Shown here: one piece after another, positions 40,763 through 50,465 of the stretch
How positions within the stretch are numbered: the first letter of the stretch is position 1
Layout: each line of letters starts with the position of its first letter
From: Bog-473 sp963719485
GTDB taxonomy: Bacteria; Actinomycetota; Acidimicrobiia; Acidimicrobiales; RAAP-2
DNA length: 64,000 nucleotides
Reading direction: 5' to 3'
NCBI GenBank assembly: GCA_963719485.1
Contig: OY970387.1
Coordinates: 2,108,001 to 2,172,000 of the forward strand
Notes under the pieces: model-generated
Databases searched by the model: none
Seen by the model: the letters and a program-made list of their open reading frames with translations, nothing else
Told to the model about the DNA's origin: nothing
Made by a program: the position numbers and the translations under genes

Positions 40763-41866
40763 ATGACCCTCTCCTCCTTCGACGACTATCCCGTCCACCA
40801 AGCGGCCGAGTTCATCGCCCACCCGGCGACGAGTGACCGCAACTTCTACGACCGTTACTACTTCAACATGCATCCCAGTTCGGGTGACTGGTTCGCCATC
40901 TTCGGCTACGGCCAGTACCCGAACCTCGGCGTGGTGGACGCGTTCATCGACGTGCGCCACGGCGGGTCGCAGCACATCGTGCGCGCCTCGGCGCCCCTGG
41001 TCGACCGGGGCGATCTCTCCGTCGGGCCGTTCAGGGTGGAGGTGCTCGAGCCCCTCCGCCGCCTCCGGGTGGTGGTCGAACCCACCGAGCACAGCGTGGC
41101 CATGGACGTGACGTGGGAGGGCCACGTCCCCGCGATGGCCGAGCCGCGGCAGTACATGCGCAGCAAGGGCAAGGTCGTCTTCGACACGCAGCGCCTGGCG
41201 CAGACCGGTTGCTGGTCGGGCACGCTCTCGGTGGGCGGGGTCGATCTCCCGGTGGCGCCCGATCATTGCTGGGGGACGCGCGACCGCTCCTGGGGTGTGC
41301 GGCCCGTCGGCGAACCCGAGACCGACGGCATCCGTCAGGGCGAGTTGGTCCTGGGCGGGATGTGGAACTACTTCCCGATGCAGTTCGACGACCACGCGAT
41401 CATGTACATCTGCCACGAGCGGGACGACGGGGAGCGACCGCTCGTGCAGAGCGAGCGGGTCTGGGTCGACCCCGGCCGCCCCGTCGAGGAGCTGGGCCGG
41501 TCCGAGCACGAGCACCATCTGATTCCGGGCACCCGCGTCATCGACCGCTCGGTGGTCCGCTTCCCCGAGGCCGGAGTCGAGGTCACGTGCACGCCGCTGC
41601 TGGCCAACTTCGTCTCCATCGGGACCGGCTACGGCATCGACGCCGACTGGCGGCACGGGATGTACCAGGGCCCCGAACCGGTGACCCAGGGTCTCGTCCT
41701 CGCCGTCGACGAGGTGCAGGGGCTCGCCCAGTACGGCATCGTCGACCACGTGGCCGAGTTCTCCTACGACGGTCACGTTGGTTACGGCTTGCTCGAGCAC
41801 GGTTTCTTCGGACCGTACCGGCGCTACGGGTTGCTCGACGGGGGCATGGGGGCGCCGGCCGACTGA
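40763..41866 (+). CDS. CrtC/AttH-like lipocalin-type protein (DUF7064/DUF7065-like)
   Basis: 367 residues from ATG 40763. The motif APDHCWGTRDRSWGVRPVGEP in the middle and EFSYDGHVGYGLLEHGFFGPYRRYGL at the end resemble a large actinobacterial group with a two-barrel CrtC/AttH (hydroxyneurosporene-synthase-like) fold. No signal peptide. CrtC-like proteins add water to, or isomerise, hydrophobic chains. By analogy this one would handle a lipid or terpenoid, but no catalytic residue is proven. It lies between FmdB and argS on the same strand. Confidence 0.65.
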   Translation: MTLSSFDDYPVHQAAEFIAHPATSDRNFYDRYYFNMHPSSGDWFAIFGYGQYPNLGVVDAFIDVRHGGSQHIVRASAPLVDRGDLSVGPFRVEVLEPLRRLRVVVEPTEHSVAMDVTWEGHVPAMAEPRQYMRSKGKVVFDTQRLAQTGCWSGTLSVGGVDLPVAPDHCWGTRDRSWGVRPVGEPETDGIRQGELVLGGMWNYFPMQFDDHAIMYICHERDDGERPLVQSERVWVDPGRPVEELGRSEHEHHLIPGTRVIDRSVVRFPEAGVEVTCTPLLANFVSIGTGYGIDADWRHGMYQGPEPVTQGLVLAVDEVQGLAQYGIVDHVAEFSYDGHVGYGLLEHGFFGPYRRYGLLDGGMGAPAD

Positions 41867-41914
41867 GCCGCCGCCGCCCGGTTCGGCTCCCGGCCGGACA
41901 TGCGAGAATGAGGG

Positions 41915-43636
<1,722 letters not shown>

Positions 43637-43735
43637 CCCCGGCCGGGCCGGCCCCTATCCTCTGCCCCGCACCGCAGGTGCGGGCCCGACGGGCGGGCCG
43701 ACGTTGGAGCAAACCCACGAGGAGTCGCAGCGAAA

Positions 43736-44512
43736 ATGGATCTGAACGGCACGTCCGCGATCGTCACCGGAGGGGCGTCTGGCCTCGGTCTGGCCACCTC
43801 TCGCCTGCTGGCCGAGCGGGGCGTGTGCGTGGTGGTCGCCGACCTCCAGGAGGACAAGGGCGTTCCGCTGGCGAAGGAGATCGGCGGCCTGTTCGTCCAG
43901 ACCGACGTCACCATCGCCGAGCAGGTGATCGCCGCCGTGGACGCGGCCGTCGAGATGGCGCCGCTCAAGTCCCTGGTCAATTGCGCAGGCATCGGCTGGG
44001 CCACCCGCACCATCGGGCGGGACGGCGAGTACACGTCGGCGCACGACCTCGACCTCTACCGCCGAGTGATCGAGATCAACCTCATCGGGACCTTCAATTG
44101 CGTCCGGTTGGCGGCCACCAAGATGAGCCTCAACGACCCGGACGCCGACGGCGCCCGCGGCGCCATCGTGAACACGGCGTCGGTGGCGGCCGAGGACGGG
44201 CAGATCGGCCAGGCCGCCTACTCGTCGTCGAAGGGCGGGGTCGTCGGTATGACCCTCCCGGTCGCCCGCGACCTGGCCGTGGTGGGCATCCGGGTCAACA
44301 CGATCCTGCCCGGGCTGATAGACACACCGATCTACGGTGCGGGCGAGGGCTCCGAGTCGTTCAAGTGGAAGCTGGCCCAGGACGTGCTGTTCCCGCACCG
44401 CCTCGGCTACGCGACGGAGTTCGCCACCTTGGCGCTCGAGCTGTTGTCCAACTCCTACATCAACGCCGAGTCGATACGGATCGACGCCGGTATCCGGATG
44501 CAGCCGAAGTAG
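43736..44512 (+). CDS. Short-chain dehydrogenase/reductase (HSD10/3-hydroxyacyl-CoA dehydrogenase-like)
   Basis: 258 residues. NAD-binding TGGASGLG, Asp at the end of strand 2 (VVADLQEDKG, favouring NAD), structural NCAGIG, and catalytic Tyr-x3-Lys in AAYSSSKGGVVGMTL. The closing INTILPGLIDTPIYG (written RVNTILPGLIDTP) and FATLALELLSNSYINAESIRIDAG are typical of the HSD17B10-like branch that oxidises 3-hydroxyacyl-CoA. GAGGAG upstream of ATG 43736 serves as ribosome binding site. The next gene, an esterase, starts 26 bp later. Confidence 0.9.
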   Translation: MDLNGTSAIVTGGASGLGLATSRLLAERGVCVVVADLQEDKGVPLAKEIGGLFVQTDVTIAEQVIAAVDAAVEMAPLKSLVNCAGIGWATRTIGRDGEYTSAHDLDLYRRVIEINLIGTFNCVRLAATKMSLNDPDADGARGAIVNTASVAAEDGQIGQAAYSSSKGGVVGMTLPVARDLAVVGIRVNTILPGLIDTPIYGAGEGSESFKWKLAQDVLFPHRLGYATEFATLALELLSNSYINAESIRIDAGIRMQPK

Positions 44513-44538
44513 TCGCGGGACGACGGGGGAGGCTGGCC

Positions 44539-45489
44539 GTGATCGACCCGGAGCTGGCGGCCATGATCGAGGTGCTGCCCAAGATGGACCTGGCGGACCC
44601 CGTGGCGGCGCGCCGGGCCTTCGAGGAGATCATCGCGGGCATCTCGTTCGAGATCCCCGGCATCGAGACCCTCGAGATCGAGGACCGCATGGTGCCCGGC
44701 GCCGACGGCGACCCCGACGTGGCGGTGCGCGTGTACCGCCCGGCATCGACGTCGACGGCCGAGCGGGTGCCCGGCATCCTCATGATCCACGGTGGCGGCT
44801 TCGTGATCGGCAGTGTCGAGGCCGAGCACGCCGGTGCGGCCCTCACCGCCATCGGCACGGGCGGCGTCGTCGTGTCGGTCGACTACCGCCTGGCGCCGGA
44901 GCACCCCTTCCCCGCCGGCCTGCACGACTGCTACGCCGCGCTGTCGTACCTGCACGCCGAGGCCGACGCGCTCGGCGTGGACCCGGAGCGGGTGGCGCTG
45001 TCGGGGGTCAGTGCCGGCGGCGGGCTGGCGGCGGCGACGGCGCTGCTCGCCCGCGACCACGGCGGCCCGCCGGTCTGCTTCCAGATGCTGCAGATCCCCG
45101 AGCTCGACGACCGGCTCCAGACCGGCTCCATGCAGACCTTCGTGGACTCGCCGATGTGGAACCGGCCGCTCGCCGTGCAGAGCTGGCGGGCCTATCTCGG
45201 GCCGCTCTACGGGACCGCCGACATGCCGGCCTACGCCGCGCCGGCGCGGGCCGACGATCTCTCCGGCCTGCCGCCGGCCTACGTCTCGACGGCCGAGAAC
45301 GATCCGCTGCGCGACGAGGGCATCACGTACGCCCAGCGCCTCCTGCAGGCGGGTGTGTCGGTTGAGCTGCACCAGTTCCCCGGCACCTTCCACGGCTCCG
45401 CGCTGGTGACGTCGGCCGCCGTGTCGAAGCGGTCGCAGCGCGAAGCGGCGCTCGTCCTGCGGCAGGCGCTCGGCGTCGACGCGGACTGA
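44539..45489 (+). CDS. Alpha/beta hydrolase, hormone-sensitive-lipase family
   Basis: 316 residues from GTG 44539 with GGGGGAGG just upstream. The oxyanion motif HGGGFVIG, nucleophile elbow ALSGVSAGGGLAAAT, SVDYRLAPEHPFP, catalytic Asp region TAENDPLRDEG and His in GTFHGSALV are all present. The family hydrolyses short-chain esters, lipids or carboxylate drugs in the cytoplasm. It follows an SDR gene and may share its message. Confidence 0.92.
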   Translation: MIDPELAAMIEVLPKMDLADPVAARRAFEEIIAGISFEIPGIETLEIEDRMVPGADGDPDVAVRVYRPASTSTAERVPGILMIHGGGFVIGSVEAEHAGAALTAIGTGGVVVSVDYRLAPEHPFPAGLHDCYAALSYLHAEADALGVDPERVALSGVSAGGGLAAATALLARDHGGPPVCFQMLQIPELDDRLQTGSMQTFVDSPMWNRPLAVQSWRAYLGPLYGTADMPAYAAPARADDLSGLPPAYVSTAENDPLRDEGITYAQRLLQAGVSVELHQFPGTFHGSALVTSAAVSKRSQREAALVLRQALGVDAD

Positions 45490-45518
45490 GCGCTGCCGGG
45501 GCGCCCCTGACGGCCTCG

Positions 45519-46679
45519 TCAGTGGGTCCCTTCGGCGAGCAACACGGCCACGGCGGCGGCGATCGCCAGCGGCGCGCTGGCCAACCCCAGCAGGCTCGCC
45601 CGCCGCACATCGGGCCGAGCACCGGCCGACCTGGCCGCCCGCAGCCAGAGCAGCCAGGCCAGCGAGCCGGTCACGAAGAGGTTCGGTCCCACGTTGAGGC
45701 CGATGAGCAGCGCGAAGGGGTGGGGCGGTCGGCGAGCCGCCAGGAGCGACGCCGCCGGCAGGTTGTTCACCAACACGCTGGTCACGGCGGCGACGGCCGC
45801 GGCGCCCCACGCATCGAGATGGGACAGCAGGGTGGCGGGACCCGACCATGACCGTCCCAGCGTGCCGAGCGCGACGGCCAGGCCGAACAGGCCGACCAGC
45901 ACGGGCACCCCGAGGATGCCGAGGGCGGCCCGGCCCGAGTCGTCCCGACGCCATCGGAGCAGCACCGCCGCCACGCCGACCGCGGCGACGGGGAGCGCCG
46001 GCGTGCGCAGCACCACGACGAGCACGGTGACGACCGCAACCGCCAGGAGGCCGACCCCGAGTACGGGCCGCTCGGGCCCGACGGTGGGGACGATGGTCGT
46101 GCGCAGGGCGCGGTGGTGCACGGCACCGACGATGACCGCGGTGATCACGGCGGCCGCCAGCGCGGGGAGCGCCATACGCGCGAGAAACGCTCCACCGGAC
46201 AGGTGCAGGTGGCCGAGCACGATGAGGTTCGTGAGGTTCGAGCCCGGGAGGAGCAGCGATCCGGCGTTGGACAGGAGCAGGCAGCCGTAGAGGAGCGGCG
46301 CCTCCCCCTCACCGCGGCTGCGGGCGGCGTAGACGAGGACGGGCGTGAGGAAGGTGACGGACGTATCGAGGTTCAGCAGTGTCGTGACCGTGAGCACGAG
46401 CACCGCGGTTCCGGCGTAGAGCAGCACGCCGTTGGGGGACAGCCGCGCCAGTGCGTGACCGCCGGCGGCGAAGAGGCCGTCCCCGTCGGCCACGAGACCG
46501 ACCAGGAGCAGACCGGCCACGAGGACGAAGGGCGGCCAGTCCTGGGCGGCGGCCGCACGGGCCTCGTGTGGCGCGAGGAGCCCCGCCGCCAGGACGAGCC
46601 CGCATCCGGCCGCGGCGGGTCCCCAGCGCAACGCTGTCTGCGTGACCGGCGTGCGGCCCGGGTCGTCGATGCGGACCAT
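45519..46679 (-). CDS. ArsB/SLC13-like ion-transporter superfamily permease
   Basis: 386 residues, about 10-11 membrane helices. The two internal half-repeats carry the superfamily turns LLLSNAGSLLLPGSNLTNLIVLG and SVLVNNLPAASLLAA, the S/N-rich substrate loops of citrate/arsenite/anion permeases. LNLDTSVTFLTPVLVYAA is the first such hairpin. Substrate could be arsenite, a dicarboxylate or another anion; the ArsA-type ATPases at 9.6 kb are far away and of the BagAB type. ATG 46679 may be preceded or replaced by a later GTG (VTQTALRW). Confidence 0.8.
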   Translation of the reverse strand: MVRIDDPGRTPVTQTALRWGPAAAGCGLVLAAGLLAPHEARAAAAQDWPPFVLVAGLLLVGLVADGDGLFAAGGHALARLSPNGVLLYAGTAVLVLTVTTLLNLDTSVTFLTPVLVYAARSRGEGEAPLLYGCLLLSNAGSLLLPGSNLTNLIVLGHLHLSGGAFLARMALPALAAAVITAVIVGAVHHRALRTTIVPTVGPERPVLGVGLLAVAVVTVLVVVLRTPALPVAAVGVAAVLLRWRRDDSGRAALGILGVPVLVGLFGLAVALGTLGRSWSGPATLLSHLDAWGAAAVAAVTSVLVNNLPAASLLAARRPPHPFALLIGLNVGPNLFVTGSLAWLLWLRAARSAGARPDVRRASLLGLASAPLAIAAAVAVLLAEGTH

Positions 46680-46732
46680 CGTCGGTCTGTGCCCCTCCGC
46701 CGTGGCGCGGAAACCCCGGTAGCGTCGCCTCG

Positions 46733-47359
46733 ATGACCTTCAAGGGTTGGCCCGATCGTGCGCTCCACTTCTTCGAGGGGCTCGAGGCGGACAATTCCAA
46801 GGCCTACTTCATGGACCACAAACAGGTGTACGACGACGACGTCAAGGCGCCCATGGACGCACTGTTGGCCGACCTCGGCCCCGAGTTCGGCGAGACCAAA
46901 CTGTTCCGCCCGTACCGCGACACGCGCTTCAGCCGCGACAAGTCCCCGTACAAGACGGCGATTGCCGCGAGGATCGGGGATGGCTACGTGCAGCTCTCGG
47001 CCGACGGGCTCCTGGCCGGCGCCGGCTGGTACCACATGTCACCCGATCAGCTCACCCGTTACCGCGACGCCGTGGTCGACGACGGGCCGGGTCCCACGCT
47101 GCAGGACATCGTCGACACGCTCCGCGGCACCGGCCTGGAGGTCACCGCCATGGAGACGCTGAAGACGGCGCCGCGGGGGTACCCCAGGGATCACGCCCGC
47201 ATCGAGCTGCTCCGTCACAAGGGCGTGGTCGCCATGAAGGCGTGGCCGCCGGCCGCGTGGCTCGGTACGGCGGCGGCGAAGAAGAGGGTGGTCGAGGTGT
47301 TCCGTGCGGCTGCCCCGCTCCTGTCGTGGCTGGACGGCCACGTCGGTCCGGCGGAATGA
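46733..47359 (+). CDS. DUF2461 family protein
   Basis: 208 residues. FKGWPDRALHFFEGLEADNSKAYF at the N-terminus, KLFRPYRDTRFSRDKSPYKTAIAARIG in the middle and GLLAGAGWYHMSPDQLTRYRDAV are DUF2461 (TIGR02453) hallmarks. Function is unknown; members are widespread in actinobacteria and Bacteroidetes. Divergent from the permease (53 bp) and convergent with the desaturase (9-bp gap). Confidence 0.88.
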   Translation: MTFKGWPDRALHFFEGLEADNSKAYFMDHKQVYDDDVKAPMDALLADLGPEFGETKLFRPYRDTRFSRDKSPYKTAIAARIGDGYVQLSADGLLAGAGWYHMSPDQLTRYRDAVVDDGPGPTLQDIVDTLRGTGLEVTAMETLKTAPRGYPRDHARIELLRHKGVVAMKAWPPAAWLGTAAAKKRVVEVFRAAAPLLSWLDGHVGPAE

Positions 47360-47368
47360 GTCAGATGT

Positions 47369-48349
47369 TCAGGCCGCGCCGGCCTTGACCTCGCTCGCCT
47401 CGTCGGCGCTCGAGAGCGCCTTCCACAGAGCCCAGTAGCTCTTGTAGGTGATGGCGCCGGTGATGTAGCCGGCGCGCTCGAGTTCCGCATGGAAGGCCGG
47501 AAGGTTGCGCCAGGGCACACCCATGTCGACGTGGTGGGCCAGGTGCCAGCCGGTGTTGTAGGGGACGATCCAGAAGCGGGCCAGCCACGACTGGCGCACG
47601 TTGTGCGTCGTGGCCCGGCGGTCGGGGCTGCGTTCCATCCCCCCGTGTTCCGCAATTGAGCGCAGGCGGTTGATCACGCGCCACTCGGTCATCCAGGGCA
47701 GGAACCACAGGAGCGGGTAGATCCACCACCGCCCGGTGGCGGCCCACATCGCTGCCCACAGAAAGGCCTGCACGGCGAAGATCGACAGACCGATGGGCCG
47801 GAACGGCTTCCGGCGCGTGTTCTTCACCAGCGGCACGAAGTTCTTCCACCCGCTGATCCCGACGGCGTCACGGAAGAGCCGCCGCCGCAGGGCCCGCCGC
47901 GTGCACGGATACGGCGAGTAGAACGCCATGTCGGGCTCGTCGGGACCGAACTCGTCCTTGTGGTGGGCGAAGTGCACCCGGCGGTAGAGCTGCACCGGCG
48001 TGAACACGGGATACGCCACCACCCACTTGCCGATCCAGTCGTTCCACCGCTTGTTGGTGAAGAGGAGCTTGTGCGCCGCCTCGTGCATGAGGATGGCGAA
48101 GCGGGCGTACATCGGCCCCATGAGCACGAACGCCACCAGGTAGCTCCACCACTGGCCGATCCACACTGCGCCACCGATGATCAGCGCCACCCAGAACCAC
48201 ACCGCGGCCACCGAGATGCCGTTGCGCACGTTGTCGATGCGGCGCAGGTCGGCCCGCAACGCCGGGACGGCCATGCCGTTCGCCAGCAGCCGCTCGCTGG
48301 GCAGGACCTCGGGCCGGTCGGCGATGTCGGGCACGATGGTGCTTGCCAT
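47369..48349 (-). CDS. Fatty acid desaturase-family protein
   Basis: 326 residues from ATG 48349. Three histidine boxes bind the di-iron centre: HEAAHK, HFAHH and HLAHH. Membrane pairs lie around AAVWFWVALIIGGAVWIG and SYLVAFVLMGPMY, then FAVQAFLWAAMW and IYPLLWFLPW. It would introduce a double bond or hydroxyl into a lipid, sterol or carotenoid chain at the membrane. Divergent from a PaaX-type regulator across 27 bp with a perfect 10-bp inverted repeat, so repression by it is likely. No electron-donor gene is adjacent. Confidence 0.9.
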   Translation of the reverse strand: MASTIVPDIADRPEVLPSERLLANGMAVPALRADLRRIDNVRNGISVAAVWFWVALIIGGAVWIGQWWSYLVAFVLMGPMYARFAILMHEAAHKLLFTNKRWNDWIGKWVVAYPVFTPVQLYRRVHFAHHKDEFGPDEPDMAFYSPYPCTRRALRRRLFRDAVGISGWKNFVPLVKNTRRKPFRPIGLSIFAVQAFLWAAMWAATGRWWIYPLLWFLPWMTEWRVINRLRSIAEHGGMERSPDRRATTHNVRQSWLARFWIVPYNTGWHLAHHVDMGVPWRNLPAFHAELERAGYITGAITYKSYWALWKALSSADEASEVKAGAA

Positions 48350-48356
48350 GGCGTTT

Positions 48357-48396
48357 ATATTACGTGAATTCAACAAGTGACACAACCACGTAATAT
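48357..48396. promoter_or_regulatory. 10-bp perfect inverted repeat between desaturase and paaX-like genes
   Basis: ATATTACGTG (48357-48366) and CACGTAATAT (48387-48396) are exact inverted copies 20 bp apart, centres 30 bp apart. On the minus strand TAATAT in the left arm is a -10 with TTGTGT 17 bp upstream, placing the desaturase start only about 10 nt further. The right arm lies inside the first codons of paaX (GTG 48377). Wide-spaced dyads are characteristic of PaaX operators, so autoregulation is likely. Confidence 0.65.
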
Positions 48397-49162
48397 TGCC
48401 GTCCCGGGCGACGATGGCGACCTGGTCGCCCCCCTCACGGCCCGGTCCGTCCTGGCCAGCGGACTGCTGGGCATGGATCCCCCGGAGCTGCCCGTGGCGC
48501 AGCTCGTCCGCCTCACCGGCCTCTTCGGCATCAGCGAGAACGGCGCCCGGGTGGCTCTGAGCCGGATGGTCGCCACCGGTGAGGCCACCACGGACGGGTC
48601 GGGTCGATACCGCCTGGCCGGGCATCTCGCCGCCCGCCAGTCGCGCCAGTCCGCCAGCCGGGCCGGGGCGACGGTTCCCTACGACGGGGAGTGGTGGCTG
48701 GCCGTGGTGACGACGACGGGGAGCTCGGCCGAGGTGCGGGGCGCCCGCCGACGGGCCCTGGCCTACGCGCGCCTGGCCGAGCTGCGTGAGGGTGTGTGGA
48801 TGCGGCCGGCCAACGTCGCCGTCCTGCTGCCCGACGCCCTGGACGACGACGTCGAACTGATGACGGCCCGGCCGGGCGATCCACGGGGTCAGGCCGAACG
48901 GCTGTGGGACCTGTCGGCGTGGTCCGCCCGGGCGGGAGATCTGCTCGGCAGGCTCGGTGTGCTCGCGCCCGACGGGCCCGCGGCGCTCGCACCGGGGTTC
49001 GAGCTCTCGGCCGCAGTCCTGCGGCACCTGCAGGCCGATCCCCTGCTGCCCGCCGAGCTCCTGCCCGCCGACTGGCCCGGCGCGGCGCTCCGTGCGGAGT
49101 ACGACGAGTGGGACGCCCGCTACCGGGCGACCCTGCGGGAGTGGAGCCGGGACGACGCATGA
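48377..49162 (+). CDS. PaaX-family transcriptional regulator
   Basis: 261 residues from GTG 48377. An N-terminal winged helix (LTARSVLASGLLGMDPPELPVAQLVRL, FGISENGARVALSRMVATGEAT) is followed by the PaaX central domain (WWLAVVTTTGSS, RRRALAYARLAELREGVWMRPANV) and C-terminal region (AALRAEYDEWDARYRATLREW). PaaX proteins are GntR-like repressors relieved by acyl-CoA ligands such as phenylacetyl-CoA. Divergent from a desaturase with a palindromic operator, it probably answers to a fatty acyl-CoA or similar. Translation probably starts almost at the 5' end of the RNA. Confidence 0.88.
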   Translation: MTQPRNIAVPGDDGDLVAPLTARSVLASGLLGMDPPELPVAQLVRLTGLFGISENGARVALSRMVATGEATTDGSGRYRLAGHLAARQSRQSASRAGATVPYDGEWWLAVVTTTGSSAEVRGARRRALAYARLAELREGVWMRPANVAVLLPDALDDDVELMTARPGDPRGQAERLWDLSAWSARAGDLLGRLGVLAPDGPAALAPGFELSAAVLRHLQADPLLPAELLPADWPGAALRAEYDEWDARYRATLREWSRDDA

Positions 49163-49186
49163 GTTGAGCGCGTAGCGTTCCTGGCG

Positions 49187-49531
49187 ATGGACGTCGAGAT
49201 CGCTTTCACCGGTGTGCCCGTGATGAACCTGGCCAGCGGCCGGGACTTCTTCGAGCGGCTCTTCGGTCGGCCCGCCGATGTCGAGGTTGCCGCGGACGAG
49301 GTCATGTGGTGCCTGGCCGAGTCGGCGTGGCTCTACGTCGTGGTCGACGCGGCCCGGGCAGGGCGCGGCCTGACCAGTCTGTCCGTGGCCAATCTCGATG
49401 CGACGCTGGCTGAGCTCGCCCACCGTGGCATCAGCCCGGTCCGCGTGGAAGAGGTCGGGGATGCGGGGCGGAAGGCGACCGTACTCGACCCGGACGGGAA
49501 CTCCGTGGCGATCATCGAGGTGAACGGCTAG
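49187..49531 (+). CDS. VOC-superfamily protein
   Basis: 114 residues. FTGVPVMNLASGRDFFERLFGRPAD is the first VOC beta-alpha module, and VLDPDGNSVAIIEVNG the closing strand with its usual D-P-D-G-N. MWCLAESAWLYVVVD lies between. It is a one-module protein with no identified substrate. It follows the paaX-like gene by 24 bp and overlaps the convergent methyltransferase by 4 bp. Confidence 0.82.
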   Translation: MDVEIAFTGVPVMNLASGRDFFERLFGRPADVEVAADEVMWCLAESAWLYVVVDAARAGRGLTSLSVANLDATLAELAHRGISPVRVEEVGDAGRKATVLDPDGNSVAIIEVNG

Positions 49532-50295
49532 GGCCCGGACGGCCCGGCGCCTTCAGTCATCTTCTCCCAGACCGAGATGTGGCTCCGGCTCTCGCTCGTG
49601 AAGGGCGATTGGTCCCAGTCGTTCCAGCGCTCGCGCATGGTCATGCCCGCCAGGCGCGCCATCAGGTCCAGCTCTGACGGCCACACGTAGCGGAACGGCG
49701 CCGAAAAGGTCTCGACGTCGCCGTCGGTCATCCAGTAGTGGTGGGACCACGAGTGCTGCGTGGCCACGTCGTCGTACTCCTCGAAGCCGAGGTGGGTCGG
49801 CGTGACCGTGAACGCGCGAACCGTTTCGCCGGGTGGCAGCCGACGCAGCTCGGGGACCATGACCTCCATGACGAAGCACCCGCCCGGCACCAGATGGGCA
49901 GCGACGTTGGCGAAGCATGCCACCTGCTCGTCCTGGGTCGTCAGGTTCATGATCGTGTTGCGCACCAGGTAGGCAAGGGTTGCGGCGCCCAAGCACCCTT
50001 CGGCCACGGTCGTGCTGAAGTCACCCAGGGTCACCGTGATGGCGTCCGCGCCGTCACGGTGACCCAGCTGGTCGACCATGTCGGAGGACAACTCGATCCC
50101 GTGCACGCGCAGACCCCGCCGGCTGAGCGGCAACGCCAGTCGTCCCGTCCCTATGCCGAGCTCCAGGACGGGACCGGTACCCGCGCGGGTGGCCAGGAAT
50201 TCGACGGCCGGGCCGACGACGGCCGGATCAAAGAGATGGGGCCACTTGGCCTCGTAGTCGGTGGCGATCGACCCCACGAAGTAGTTCTCGGGCAT
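49528..50295 (-). CDS. Class I SAM-dependent methyltransferase
   Basis: 255 residues. Motif I is PVLELGIGTGRLALPLSRRG, acidic motif II HGIELSSDM, and VRNTIMNLTTQDEQVACFANVAAHLVPGGCFVMEV covers motifs III/IV. It has an N-terminal YEAKWPHLFDP typical of small-molecule methyltransferases. Substrate unknown. The upstream 130 bp contains an imperfect 9-bp palindrome (50380-50403) that may control it. Confidence 0.88.
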   Translation of the reverse strand: MPENYFVGSIATDYEAKWPHLFDPAVVGPAVEFLATRAGTGPVLELGIGTGRLALPLSRRGLRVHGIELSSDMVDQLGHRDGADAITVTLGDFSTTVAEGCLGAATLAYLVRNTIMNLTTQDEQVACFANVAAHLVPGGCFVMEVMVPELRRLPPGETVRAFTVTPTHLGFEEYDDVATQHSWSHHYWMTDGDVETFSAPFRYVWPSELDLMARLAGMTMRERWNDWDQSPFTSESRSHISVWEKMTEGAGPSGP

Positions 50296-50379
50296 CGACC
50301 CATGGTGCCAGGCACGGCCCGCCCGGCTTCACCTGCGCTGATGGCGCTTACTCTCCGAGCCAGCGGGACGTGTCGAAAA

Positions 50380-50403
50380 ACTCTAAACCAGTTCGTTTAT
50401 AGT
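50380..50403. promoter_or_regulatory. Imperfect palindrome upstream of the methyltransferase gene
   Basis: ACTCTAAAC (50380-50388) and GTTTATAGT (50395-50403) match in 8 of 9 paired positions around CAGTTC. On the minus strand it includes TATAAA, a possible -10 for the methyltransferase 85 bp downstream. This is the only AT-rich stretch in the gap between the methyltransferase and ABC genes. Confidence 0.4.
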
Positions 50404-50465
50404 CGGCGTCCCGAGAGAGAAGCGGCGGGCTCAGACAGGCTCACCCCGATAGCGAGAAGGCGGCC

